Shown here: in pieces, positions 10,360 through 20,311 of the stretch
Layout of the letters: the number at the start of each line of letters is the position of its first letter
How positions within the stretch are numbered: position 1 is the first letter of the stretch
NCBI GenBank assembly: GCA_019677205.1
Contig: JAAMXY010000375.1
Coordinates: 585-29,049, forward strand
Length of the DNA stretch: 28,465 nt
From: Pinguiococcus pyrenoidosus
Taxonomy: Eukaryota > Sar > Pinguiophyceae > Pinguiochrysidales > Pinguiochrysidaceae
Direction of reading: 5' to 3'
The notes under the pieces: model-generated
The model's input: only the letters and a program-made list of their open reading frames with translations
The model's database searches: none
Told to the model about the DNA's origin: nothing
Position numbers and translations under genes: made by a program

Positions 10360-11351
10360 GCAACTTCCGCCAAGTCCAATGGAAAACGCAGTGTTTCTGA
10401 GCTGATTTCGGATGCTTTCGCGGAAGTTCTTGGCCTCGCTGCTGCGAATTATCGAGAGGTGGACCAAGACGAGAGGAGAGGTGCAGAGCGGCGCTGTGGC
10501 CTTTGGTGTGGCGCGCGCGCTTCCGCTATTGTGACAGACGGGCGGGTATCAAGCGGGGTTCCGAAGGGTACTTGTGTGCCACAGCGGATTGGTAGTACTT
10601 CTTCCGCCGCTTGGATTCTTGTGATGAGCATTCATAACAGGAATGCACGGCTCGCCGGCTGTGCTACGCACGGATAAGCGGCGCTCTCCGTAGATCTGCG
10701 CCGTCAGCGTATCTTGGCGCCGTACGCCGCTACCGTAAATCGAATCTAGCATCTGCTGTGCATCCGTCGATTTCCGGATCACATGTTCCGAGCGGCACGG
10801 GCGAGTGCGCGCAGATGCGCCCGCTGGCAGGGAGCGCGGCTGACGCAACGGCCTCCACGAGGTGCTGTGGAGGGGATTCCATCAGGATTTGCACGCCATT
10901 CTTCGATGTTCTCAGCGTATGTTGCTTGCATATAGCATCGCCAACCATGCGGCGCGCAGTACCGGCGCTTTCGTGCGTCGCGGAGCGAGTGATTTGCGTC
11001 AAAGCGCAGTTGCAGGTCGGTCGAAGCGTGAAATGCGGAGCAAAGATGGAGGGTTTGCACGCTGACGGCCTTATGTTCTGCACCAATGCAGACTCTCAGG
11101 AGCGAGGGAGTCGAGGTGGACAGTATGCTGCAGGCACAGCTGGAGGGCAGCGGCGAAGATGAAGATGATGGAGGTCGATAATGGAGCCGCGCCTAGCATC
11201 TCTGTGGGGGAAAAAAGCAGCGCTTCCACACAGCCTTCATGGCGTCGAGGCAAATGAAGGCTTTCTGATCAGCTGAACATCCCTTCGGAGACGAATTCAT
11301 CTCCGTCGCCCGCGCCCTCGTCACCCAGCTGCATCTGGCTTCTTGCAGTCT
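10360..11351. other. Intergenic region, no gene supported
   Basis: About 1 kb between the start of the SDR-hydrolase gene and the 3' end of the next minus-strand gene. The first 108 bp (10360-10467, minus) stay open in frame with the SDR and could be an N-terminal extension. Other open frames on both strands (such as plus 10758-11162 and minus 10730-11086) are rich in Cys, Arg and Ser with no domain I recognise, and none joins convincingly to a neighbour by splicing. I treat them as chance. Confidence 0.5.
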
Positions 11352-12912
11352 TCAGCGCGGCCCTAGAACGTGCAAGCACCCGTCACGAAACTCAGATACC
11401 GTAGTCCACACGATGCAGGTCCCCCACGTGTGCGGGCTTACCACAGCGCGGTTGCTTTTCTCATCAGCAAGGTGAACCTGGAACGAGGCGCACAAGTAGA
11501 GAAAAGAAACGAATGCCGTGAGAATGGCAAAACGCTTGGGGGGGGCGCGGCACCGGACGACGTCTTCAACACTCCACCTCCTCTTGTAGATGTTGGGCGT
11601 ATCCCACTTGTGCTTGTAGACGTCGTAGGCAACAACGCCGAGGACCACCGTGAAGATGGCGAGCTTGCCCTTTGCGCCTATCCTGCTTTTGCTGAGGACG
11701 GACTTGGACTTCGCCCCACCCTCCGGGGAACTTCCAGCCAAGAGCAATCGCTGCTCTTTGGCGGGATTGCCCTGGAGGAAGAGCTCGAGGGGCCCCTGAA
11801 ACATGACGGTGCCGCTTCGCAAGTGCTTCGGCGGGATTCCATCGGCACGCGCTGGCACCTGCCACGCAATGACGTTCCGCGGAGCGACGACCATCTGCTG
11901 CCCTCGCTCCAGCTTCATCTGCAGGACTTGCCCGCTAACCCGCAGGATGCACCTCGTGTGCTTCTCCGCGGAAGCTGCCGCGCTGCTCCGCGCGGAAGGA
12001 GAAACGCCCTCCACGATACATGACGAGAGACCGGCAAGCGCCTGCCGCGATGGGACTTTTTGCAGCTGCAATGCCCAGTGACGATGACGTGGCAATCAGC
12101 ATCGATGACGGTGCTCGGTGGGAGTGCATCTCGCCTTCTTCACCACAACCTTGGACGCACCTCTGAATTGACGCAGGCAACGACCCGCTTGCCATTGACA
12201 TACTGCGGGAAATAAACAAGTCAGCCCTGCTCTTCTCCACAAATCCGCCCAGGAAGCTCGCGGCGACGTACCGTCTTCACGGCCTGGCCACTTCCATTGG
12301 CATTTGGCCGCAAGCTGAACAGCTGCTCGCCGGCGTTGCAACCCAAGGTACAGGTCTGCCCACCGGCATCTCTGGCCCCTTTGCATTTCGCACCCCACCC
12401 ATTCCCCCCNCCCCCCCCCCCCCAAAAAAAAGAGGCGAGACAACCAGGTGCTGTCAGCGCTATGTGCTCAAGAGCTCCGACGCGAATGGCAAGTCATGGC
12501 GAAAGCACCTGCTAGGACGGTCAACTTGTGCAGTCTTGGCAACGGGTCTTCCACTGCAGCAGGTCTGCGGAAGAGACGAGACAGCACACTCCCCCGTGGA
12601 GCCGACGGCGACGCCACCAGACTACTGGACCTGATGTTTGCCGAAGTGAGAAGCTCCGGTCGTGTGCGTGTGGGTGCTTCGCCTCCATCGAGGGCTCCAC
12701 TGACCTGGCCACCACGTAATCCGTGTCTACCCAGTGCTGCTCGCCTTCGCGTATGCCCAGTGTGATGAAGCTGGTGCCTCCTGAGGACAGTCCAGAGGCC
12801 TTCTCAGCGGAACTGCGGCTCCTGCAAGGAGGGTTGCAGTGGCCTTACCGTAGCTGAGGCACATGGCCAGTAGAATGAGGAGGATCTGGAGGCATCTGGC
12901 GCCGCCTAGCAT
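11352..12912 (-). CDS. Secreted or type I membrane protein of unknown function, multi-exon
   Basis: The ATG at 12912 opens a clear signal peptide, MLGGARCLQILLILLAMC, followed by a 68-nt phase-1 intron that joins LSYG to GTSFITLGIREGEQHWV. Later exons read CTLGCNAGEQLFSLRP (around 12330), YVNGKRVVACVNSE (around 12180) and the main exon from LQKVPSRQ (around 12070) with GQVLQMKLERGQQMVVAP and APRNVIAWQ. A hydrophobic segment, LAIFTVVLGVVAYDVY (around 11640), is the likely membrane anchor. A pyrimidine-rich stretch at about 11485-11550 looks like an intron before the last exon, which ends at a TGA at 11352. The strand pattern around APRNVIAW faintly resembles AIM24 proteins, but not enough to name it. 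The link between the second and third exons (12410-12500) could not be settled. Confidence 0.6.
12404..12431. repeat. Poly-C run with one undetermined base, followed by poly-A
   Basis: About 20 cytosines interrupted by an N at 12410, then eight adenines. It lies in a probable intron of the minus-strand secreted protein gene. The N marks uncertain base calling in the homopolymer, so the true length is unknown. Confidence 0.9.
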
Positions 12913-13364
12913 CGTTCGGCAGCTTTTGGGGCCAGTGTCCAGACCTTTCCAAGCGGTCGCAGCCCTTCTGCGATCCTGGCGCTGCACTTCACTGCCAGAC
13001 GCCCTCTCTCCGCGCTTCGAGTAATGAAAAGAAGACGTCAGCGAGAGCACCACCGAACTCCGCGTGGCGGGCGGACTGGAGGTGAAGTGGATGCTGCACT
13101 AGTTCGACCAAAGGGATGGCGAATGTGGAGAAGTGTACCGTGTGCTCTGGGAGGGGAAGGGAAGGGAAGGGAACGAAAGAGAGAGAAGAGAGGAGGATGA
13201 AAGAGACAGCGGCCCACCAGAAAAGGAAAGCATTTCGACAGTACAAATCTCTGTTGGGCAAGCTCTGCGTGGCTCCGTGGAACAGCTGAGACTGCTAAGG
13301 GCTGAAGGTTTCAAACGTGCGGCTTTTACTTGCTCTTTCTGCTAGGCCTAAGGCGAGGGCTTCG
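12913..13364. other. Intergenic region with a purine-rich simple repeat
   Basis: Upstream of the secreted-protein gene and downstream of the intronless gene, both on the minus strand. The plus strand at about 13147-13205 is a run of GGGAA and GAGA units (pyrimidine-rich on the minus strand). Short open frames here contain only the repeat and basic residues. I see no gene. Confidence 0.55.
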
Positions 13365-14366
13365 CTACTCAGCGCTCTCTTCTTTCGGAGCGGCCTTGTG
13401 CTCCAGACATCGGGCGATTCGTTCGTGCAGGCCAACCCGCTGAATGCCATGCTTGCTGAGATCCTCCCACGTGTCCACGTCTTCGAAGTCGTACGAGCAG
13501 TCCGCGGCCGCCGCGAAGTCCCGCAGATCCTCATAGTATCTCAGCGCCACGTCCCAGTCCCCGAGGATCTCGGAGCACTCCGCCACGGTCTGGTGCACGA
13601 CGTAGAAGTCGTGCACGAGCAGCTTCGTGTCCAGCTCACAGATCTCCTGGCCCACGTCTCGCACCAGTGCAAAGTCCTCGAACTCCATGAGGCCTCGCAC
13701 GTGCTCGTGGCAAAGCGTCTCGTACGCGTTCTCAATGCTCACATGCTCTCTCGGGTTGATGCCGCACGAGACGACCAAGCGGAGGATCGGCAGATAGGCG
13801 CGGGTGATTGACAGCAGGTCATCGACGCTCTCCTCTCCGTCCATCCGCCGGCAGAAGGAATGGATGACGCCCATCATCTTCTCCGCCACCTCGTCCGGAT
13901 CCCAGTCCTCCTGCTTGGCCTTGTAGGCGCGAATGCAGGTGTCCATCGCGCTGTCCATGCCTTCGTACTCGTCCTCCCCGGGCTTGGCGCCCTCGGGCAG
14001 GCGGTCTATGCGCAGCTTGGCCGTGCCCATGAGGATGGTGCTCATGGTCTCCAAGTTGACCTTGGTGGAGTACTTGAGTTGCTGGTTGAAGCTCTTCTCG
14101 GCTTCTTCCCACAGCTTCATCTCCATGAGGCACTGCGTCTCGATCCAGAGTCTCTCGTGCGTCTCGCTCACGTACGTGCGCACGCGCACGCCGTCCACGA
14201 ACTCAAAGCTGGGAATGCGGCCCCCCATCAGGTTGCATCTGGCGCCCTCCGTGCCGGGATACGGCGGCAGGCGCATGCACAGCTTTCGTCTCGCCGCCTC
14301 GTTCGGCGCCGCCAGGAACTCCTGACTCTGCGCCAACAGGTCCACCGCCTCCTGCTTGTCAGCCAT
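13365..14366 (-). CDS. Intronless alpha-helical protein, possibly TPR-like, 333 aa
   Basis: A single uninterrupted frame from MADKQEAVDLLAQSQ to a TAG at 13365, in a region where nearly every other gene has introns. The protein is acidic and strongly helical. Segments such as LWIETQCLMEMKLWEEAEKS and a WDVALRYYEDLRDFA repeat near the C-terminus look like TPR or TPR-like helical hairpins: paired helices with small residues at turns and aromatic residues at interfaces. No catalytic motif, signal peptide or membrane segment is visible. Codon use is GC-rich like the neighbours. The start is supported by the first ATG after an upstream stop and by the divergent spacing (about 520 bp) to the endonuclease gene. 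A role as a protein-binding scaffold is inferred from the fold only. The family is not recognised. Confidence 0.85.
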   Translation of the reverse strand: MADKQEAVDLLAQSQEFLAAPNEAARRKLCMRLPPYPGTEGARCNLMGGRIPSFEFVDGVRVRTYVSETHERLWIETQCLMEMKLWEEAEKSFNQQLKYSTKVNLETMSTILMGTAKLRIDRLPEGAKPGEDEYEGMDSAMDTCIRAYKAKQEDWDPDEVAEKMMGVIHSFCRRMDGEESVDDLLSITRAYLPILRLVVSCGINPREHVSIENAYETLCHEHVRGLMEFEDFALVRDVGQEICELDTKLLVHDFYVVHQTVAECSEILGDWDVALRYYEDLRDFAAAADCSYDFEDVDTWEDLSKHGIQRVGLHERIARCLEHKAAPKEESAE

Positions 14367-14888
14367 GGCTCTCGGGAGGCAGGACCGAGGGCGTCCGGGG
14401 CCAGAGGCGGCAGATCCACTCGTTCGACGCCAAACGCCGCCGAACGTTTGATTTGCTTACGCTGCCGCTCGAATGCTTCCGGTTGGTAGAAGTGCACTTC
14501 GACTGGATAGAGCGCGCTCACAAAATTGGAAAGGCTGGCGACGGGCGCAAGTGAAGGCGAGTATGCGGGGGATAGAAAAAGCGTGGAGATTTTGGATTCG
14601 ACGCGGGCGAGAGATGCTGTGCTATGGAGACGAAGACGAAGACATGCGAAGGACAAGCTACGCCCGCATGAAGTTCATCTTGGCTTGATGCTTACTGCCT
14701 CGGATTGATTGGTGGATCCAATCCGAAGCAGGTTGTAAATCTATGATATAAGATGATAAGCATTTCCAAAATCCAGCGCCTCGTTCGTTGAGATGAGAAT
14801 CTTGAAGCGCCTCCAAAATTCTGTCTCCACCAAAGTTTTCCCCCCTCCATTTTGCCGCCTCCGGGTCAGCATTTCCTTCAGTGCCGCT
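14367..14888. other. Divergent intergenic region between the TPR-like gene and the endonuclease gene
   Basis: About 520 bp holding both upstream regions. It is more AT-rich than the flanks around 14720-14770 (for example TATGATATAAGATGATAAG), a possible core promoter for the endonuclease gene. Frames here, including an upstream extension of the endonuclease ORF from 14793, show no conserved sequence. Confidence 0.45.
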
Positions 14889-16762
14889 ATGGCGCCCTTC
14901 TTGGCCGTAGCAGCGCTTTCGGTGGCGCTGGCGCGCGCAGAGCCCTGTGACGTTGCGGAATACTACAGTGATCCGGACGTTGCCGCGATCGTGAGCGGCA
15001 CTTCGACCGCTTCCGCGGCAGAGAAGCGCATGATCATGCATGAGCGTCTCAAGCGAGGCTACGTTAGGTACATCCTCCGACGTTCCGTCGCTCAGCGTCA
15101 CTCTCTCACCGCCCTCCGCCCAGCGTTCCCTACACAAATCGATGGAGGACCGACACTTGGGACGCCTTGGAAGATCTGGACGAGGATCCGGAGCAGCCGG
15201 ATAATGTCAAGACCATCTACGGCCGCATCCAGCACCAGAAGAAGGAGCATCGGGAGTGGAATCGCGAGCATGTGTGGCCCAAGTCCTACGGGATCTTCAA
15301 GGACGGCGAAGATACGTCCGATCTTCACGCCCTCCGGGCTGCCGACTGGAACGTGAACTCTGCCCGGAGCAATCGCTTCTTCGCATCCTGTCCCCGGAGA
15401 GGCGAGGGCGTGCAAAGGCCAGCCCATGAGGAGGCTCCGGACGCTGCCCAGTGCAACAGACCCCGGCCGGGGCGGGCGCTGGCGTCGGATCGGGTGAGAG
15501 ACGACGACGCTTGGGAGGCCCCTCCGGAAGTGCGCGGAGATCTGGCTCGCGCCATCTTCTACATGGTGAGTGTTTGCACCAAAGGGCGACATCAGAGACA
15601 CAGTGTGGCTCTGTTTCGGACAGAAGACGCGCCCGGGATGTTCATAAACGCGCGTAACCCCGCCGCCTTCCACTTTTCTTGTCTCTTCGCCAGCACTTGC
15701 GCTATGCAGAGGAAGTGGATGGGAATGGGAATCTCAAGCTGTCGGACTGCCCCTGCCAGTACTCCAGCACGTTCGGATTGCTCTCCGACATGCTCGACTG
15801 GCACGAGAAGGACCCCGTGGACGACGCGGAGCGCGCACGAAACGATCGGATCTGCTCCAAGTACCAGCACAACCGCAACCCGTTCGTGGACTATCCGCAG
15901 CTCGTCAAGCAGTTCTTCGAGAAGCCCACGCCGTGCGAGTGCACGGCGTGTACGAAGCATCCCTTCTCCGACGGCCAATGCGCGTCGCACCAGAAAGCCG
16001 CGGGGACTTCGGCGTCGTCCAGCCAAAGCAAAGCCAAAGGACACCAGTGCTTGGTAAGGGCTCCCGATGCTTTCTTGCTGACCTGAAACCTGCAAATCGT
16101 GCTCAAGGTTCCTCCAGATTCTCTGACGAGCGCACCCTGCCTGCGTGACGGAAAACGCCCAACAGGACGCGGGATCGGTGTTGATTGTGGGCGCAAACTC
16201 TGCGAAGAAAGACGCGGTGGCTCTGCTCGCGCTCACGCCGTTGCGGGAAGGCACGGAGATCCTGCTGACGGACAATGGCTTCGACGCCAGCGGGGAAGAT
16301 CCCTTCCGCAAGCGCGAGGGGATCGTGAAGTTCACGGTGCCGCCGGGGGGCGTTGATGCGGGTGGCGTGGTGACTTTCCCGGGGCCCGCGTTCTCACGAG
16401 TCTCCGGCAGCTTCGCGCTGAAGAAGAGCGGCGACTCGGCGATCCTGTACCAAGCAAACTGTGGCAACGGCCCGAGATGGCTTCACGCCGTCACCTACGA
16501 CGCTCGCGGGTGGGTGGACCCGTCTCAAGTCACGGATTCCTCTGCATCCGCGCTGCCGCCGGCGCTGTCGGCGATGAGTCTCCAGCTTCCGAGCGGTGGT
16601 GATCATGTGTACCACGGACGCACCACCGGGACTGCGTCGGAGCTGCGGTCGCTGGTCAATTCCGCTTCGCAGTGGACGTCCACGCCCTCGTCTGGAGCGG
16701 ATTTTGCGTCTGTGTTTCGGGATGGCTTCCGTGTCAACGGGGCCAAGTCTGACGAGTTGTAG
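14889..16762 (+). CDS. Secreted endonuclease I family nuclease with C-terminal beta-rich domain and SDEL terminus, 525 aa
   Basis: Exons 14889-15067, 15124-15565, 15694-16053 and 16166-16762 join in phase to give 525 aa. The ATG at 14889 is preferred over 14793 because it opens a signal peptide (MAPFLAVAALSVALARA, then EPCDV). Residues about 40-290 are an endonuclease I (EndA/NucM type) domain: VPYTNRWRTDTWDALEDL, the catalytic EWNREHVWPKSYG, DTSDLHALRAADWNVNSARS, PPEVRGDLARAIFYM and NRNPFVDYPQL. These enzymes cut DNA and RNA non-specifically and are mostly bacterial secreted or periplasmic proteins. Residues about 328-525 form a second domain (SVLIVGANSAKKDAVAL, TEILLTDNGFDASG, GSFALKKSGDSAILYQ) like beta-sandwich modules of bacterial extracellular proteins. 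The last residues, AKSDEL, are a KDEL-type ER retrieval signal. A Ser/Lys-rich linker (residues about 310-325) joins the domains. Confidence 0.93.
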
Positions 16763-17442
16763 TGCGGTGCGGTGCAGCGGGGTGTTGGCTGGCCAAGGCA
16801 AAGACTGCCGTACGAGTCGTGCTGACGCTGACGATAGGCGTCTGCCGCAGGTTGATCGCGACGCGCCTCCTACCAAGCCAGAAGCAGAACCAAAACGTAG
16901 CAGGCGTCGGCTGTTCGACTCCGTTCTGGTTCCGTTTGAATCCATGCACTTCGCTTGCGTTCGCTTGCGTTCGATGGCTGTGACTCCGAAGAATCTGGTC
17001 ATAAGAGGGGTCGAGGCGTGGCCCAGAGCGACGGTGCCAGACGACGGAAGACGCCAGCGGTTGGTTGGAAGAGGAAGCGGCTCGGCGGCCGACGAGCAAA
17101 TCAATGGGATTTGGGGATTCCACACCGATAGCTTTATAAATAATTCTCAACGTCCCTGTCATAGCTGCTGCTGGTGGATGGAATAATTCTTTCCCAACTT
17201 AAAAATTCGGCCCTATGTCACAGCCACGTATGATTCGTTGAACCGCCAGAGTACCTCCCAAAGAACAGTCTCGAAATCGCGGCGGCGTCAGCGAGACATC
17301 TCATTGGCGCGCCAGAAGCAGTTCTCCAATCCGAAACGGTTCCATCAAGAATCGCAGCGCATTTTGCAGCCTCTCTCCCTTCTGAATATTTCGCTGCTTC
17401 GCTGCGCCCACAGCCTCCGGACGCCCTCTCCCAAGGCTGAAC
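16763..17442. other. Intergenic region upstream of the FRRS1-like gene
   Basis: About 680 bp between two plus-strand genes. A TTTATAAATAATTC stretch at about 17131-17146 is the only strong TATA-like site in an otherwise GC-rich region, though it lies some 300 bp before the FRRS1-like ATG. A 142-aa minus-strand frame (16734-17162) is low complexity and overlaps the endonuclease terminus antisense. I do not count it as a gene. Confidence 0.45.
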
Positions 17443-20070
17443 ATGGCGTCTCAAGCCTGCGCAGCTCTGCTGCTCTGTTGGGTAAGCAACAGCGTGCGAA
17501 AGACGGGCGAAAAAGCGCGCGTCTCAGCGCAGATTCCTTGCCCGGCGGCAGTTGTTGGCCGCAACGGCGCATCCAGATAGACGACCTTGCAGTCAGGACG
17601 TGCAGGAGGGCGACTTCATCATGGGCCAAAGTGTTGGGACGTCAGGAAGCAGACGACTCATGGGTAGGAATGCACTCCACAGCACTACCTCGAGCAGTTG
17701 GCCTGACGAGCAGTTGGGCCTCTCCGTCGAATCCCAACAGCTGTCGATGACGGTGGGATGGAAGTGACCACTTACACTCCTGGAACGCCCGTGTTCTTGA
17801 TGTTGGATGAAGACGACAGGTGCGAAGGACTCTTCTCATAGAGGGAGCCAGTCGAGAGTGGGGAGAAGTCGCTCAGAAGCTCAAGCTCAAGCGCTCTCTC
17901 TATCTGTCTCCCTCTTTCCCTCTCTTTCTCTCTCTCTCTCTCCGTTGGCAGTGGCGTGCAGTGGCAAGGTCGGTTAGCCACTGGCGCGGCGGAGTTCAGC
18001 GGGGGCACCACGTGTGACAACGTGCTCTTCAGCACCAGTCCGCGGCGTCTGGAGGTCGATACGACCGGTACGAAACCTTGGGAAGGCAGGAGCAGTGCTG
18101 GAGCATGTCGGACGAGTAAACCCGGAGCTTTGCAGGCAGCAGCGGGACTCTGGAGTTTTTCGCCGCGTGGGCGCCAGGCTATGGCGTCGTGAGCCTCACG
18201 CCCACCCTGGCATTGCAAGAGGCTGCGGGGACCTCCGCACCGAGTGCCTCTCCGACAGCACTGGCGATGGCACCAACCGTCAGCGCGACGCCGTCCGCTG
18301 CTCCAGTTCTTGCCCCCTCTGCATCACCCGTTGCGGCGCCCAGCCCGGCCCCGTCGCTGATCGTTTCCTTCCCGGCCAACCTGCAGTCCACTGGATTCCG
18401 TGCCGTCCTGAGCAATCTGGAAGATGAAGTTACCCTGCGGTGGGAGATCTCCGATGGTGCGTTGCCAGCCAGCGGGCCCGTGATGTTTGGAAACGGAATC
18501 ACTGAGCACCCCATCGTGCCTTCCGTCCAGGGTTCCTGCACTTTGAAATGTCCGTCGCCAGGGCCGACCAGTATGTGGCCTTTGCCTGGACTGCGAACGA
18601 CGGCGTCATGAGGGATGCCGACACCGTCGTGGGCGATGGCGTCGTCGAGCGCCGGCGGCTTTCCTCAAGGGGACCGGGTTCCCTGCTTTTCAACGACCTG
18701 CAGAACGAGGAGATCACTTCGGCGGGCGGTGTGAGCACCCTGAGGTTCAGCAGGCGACTGCAAGCGACGCAAGGAGGCGAAGCGGTCAGCCTCGTCGAGG
18801 CTGAGGACTGCATCCTGTCCTACGGCGACTCCTTCGGAGGGAGTGACCCGCACGGCGACAACTAGTACGTGGCCCAGCGCTGCAGCTTGCGCCTGCCTGG
18901 CCGATGAACTGTGACGCTGACGTTCGCTCGTCCTCTTGCGCTCTTGCGCTCCTGTCCAGCGCCACATTGTCGGTAAACTTTGAGACCGGCGACGTCAGTG
19001 TGGATGACGACACCGACGTCATGATCATGTAAGATACAGGCTCATTGGTGGCGAAGCGCGTCGTACAGGCCGACTGAGGATGCCCCGCTGTCTCCTTCAG
19101 CATCCACGCCGCCTTGATGAGCGCGGCTTGGCTCCTCTTCGCTCCGTTGGGGGTGTTGGTTGCGGCGTTCCGGGACTTTTACTTCAGGAGGCCTGAAGGA
19201 AAGTGGATGCGCATTCACATCGTCCTGCAGGTACCTGTCAATCTCAAAGAAGTCGATGTGAAAGATGCCATGAGCGGCTTGCTCATCGTCATCGGTGCCT
19301 TGCCTTCTATGAAGGTCCTGGCGATCGTCTGCAACTTTGCTGGATTCTGGGTCATCTACGTTCACGTGGGCGATCTGCGCCTTGACGACTTCCACTCGTT
19401 TGCTGGCTTTGTGATCTTCATCGCCGCCAACGTGCAGGCCCTGATAGGCGCAGTTCGCCCGAGTAAGAGCAAGAGCCTGCACGATACAAGCGTGGCTCGG
19501 CGGCTCTTTGAGGTAGGCCGTCGCGTGCTGGCGATGCAGCGTGGGTCGCGCGGCGAATCACGCTGCTCTACCATCCGCAGGCCTTCCACAAGTCCACGGG
19601 CCTGCTCCTCGTCATCATTGCTCACGTCAACGTCGCGGCGGGGCTGGACGAGAGATCAGTGAAGGACGGGGACGATTACACCGTGAGTCTCACTTCGCCC
19701 GTTGCTCTGATCCCGTGCTACCGACTCCTCACAGACGCGTCTCGTCTGGTCTACCTCCGCAGTTGATACCCATCGGGACGGGCATCGTCTTCATCAGCGT
19801 GTACGCGAGCAGATACATCTACGGGATTACCCGAACGGTAATGACCTCCAACAGCAGTGAATGAACCGCAGCAGCACTACCAGCCGCGAAGGACGCGAAC
19901 TGCTGCGTCCGCAACCTTCCTGCACGGTTGTCTAATCTCGTCTCTCTCCTCGTATCATGACTGCGTAGACGGAGAGAGGGTTCTTCTTCAAGCGAGTGAA
20001 GATTCACACCGAGTGGAGCCGGGCGATTAGCTTCAATGACTCAGGAGAAGCGAAGGATCGTTTTCAATAG
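17443..20070 (+). CDS. Reeler-DOMON-cytochrome b561 protein, FRRS1 (ferric-chelate reductase 1)-like, 12 exons, 555 aa
   Basis: Exons 17443-17481, 17552-17663, 17741-17819, 17952-18067, 18136-18456, 18531-18864, 18960-19028, 19101-19230, 19315-19462, 19540-19682, 19763-19837 and 19969-20070 join in consistent phase to 555 aa, close to the family length. The signal peptide is split by intron 1 (MASQACAALLLCW + LLAATAHP). The Reeler domain spans about 22-145 (TTYTPGTPVFLML, FSGGTTCDNVLFS, APGYGVVSLTP), then a Ser/Pro/Ala linker at 148-190. The DOMON domain spans about 190-335 (DEVTLRWEISDGFLHFEMSV, YVAFAWTANDGVMRDAD, HGDNYATLSV). The b561 core spans about 357-525, with candidate haem ligands His359, His396, His427 and His466. 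The family moves electrons across membranes and in animals reduces ferric iron. In-frame intron 19231-19314 (84 nt) has no stop; removing it restores one normal membrane helix. The substrate is not readable from sequence. Confidence 0.93.
17903..17943 (+). repeat. CT-rich microsatellite in FRRS1-like intron 3
   Basis: A run of CTCTCTCT/CTTTCCCT units within the intron 17820-17951. It ends 8 bp before the CAG acceptor, so it acts in position as the polypyrimidine tract. Confidence 0.85.
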
Positions 20071-20311
20071 CACTTGGAGAGGGGTGTAGAGAAATCCACA
20101 ACCAATTGCTGTTTTTGACCGCTCTGCGTCAACCAGTACAGAACCTTTCGCACGGGGCTGTTTGCTGGTGTCGTCCTTCTACGGCTAGCAGCTGTGGTCG
20201 ACGAGGGAGGACCATGGGACAAAAAAGGACTACACGTGACATCGACGAACAGCCCGAATCACGTACTTTTACAGTGTCGTGACGTTGACAAATACCCACA
20301 TTCACATACTT

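Noticed and set aside
10549-11162. Overlapping open frames on both strands as a small gene
   Set aside because: There is no start context, domain or splice partner, and composition is Cys/Arg/Ser-rich as expected from chance in GC-rich DNA.
11352-12095. Naming this gene AIM24
   Set aside because: Only one strand-like segment resembles that family, and a signal peptide with a membrane anchor does not fit a mitochondrial AIM24 protein.
16734-17162. 142-aa minus-strand frame as a gene
   Set aside because: It overlaps the end of the nuclease gene antisense, has no domain, and is rich in Arg/Ser/Thr of low complexity.
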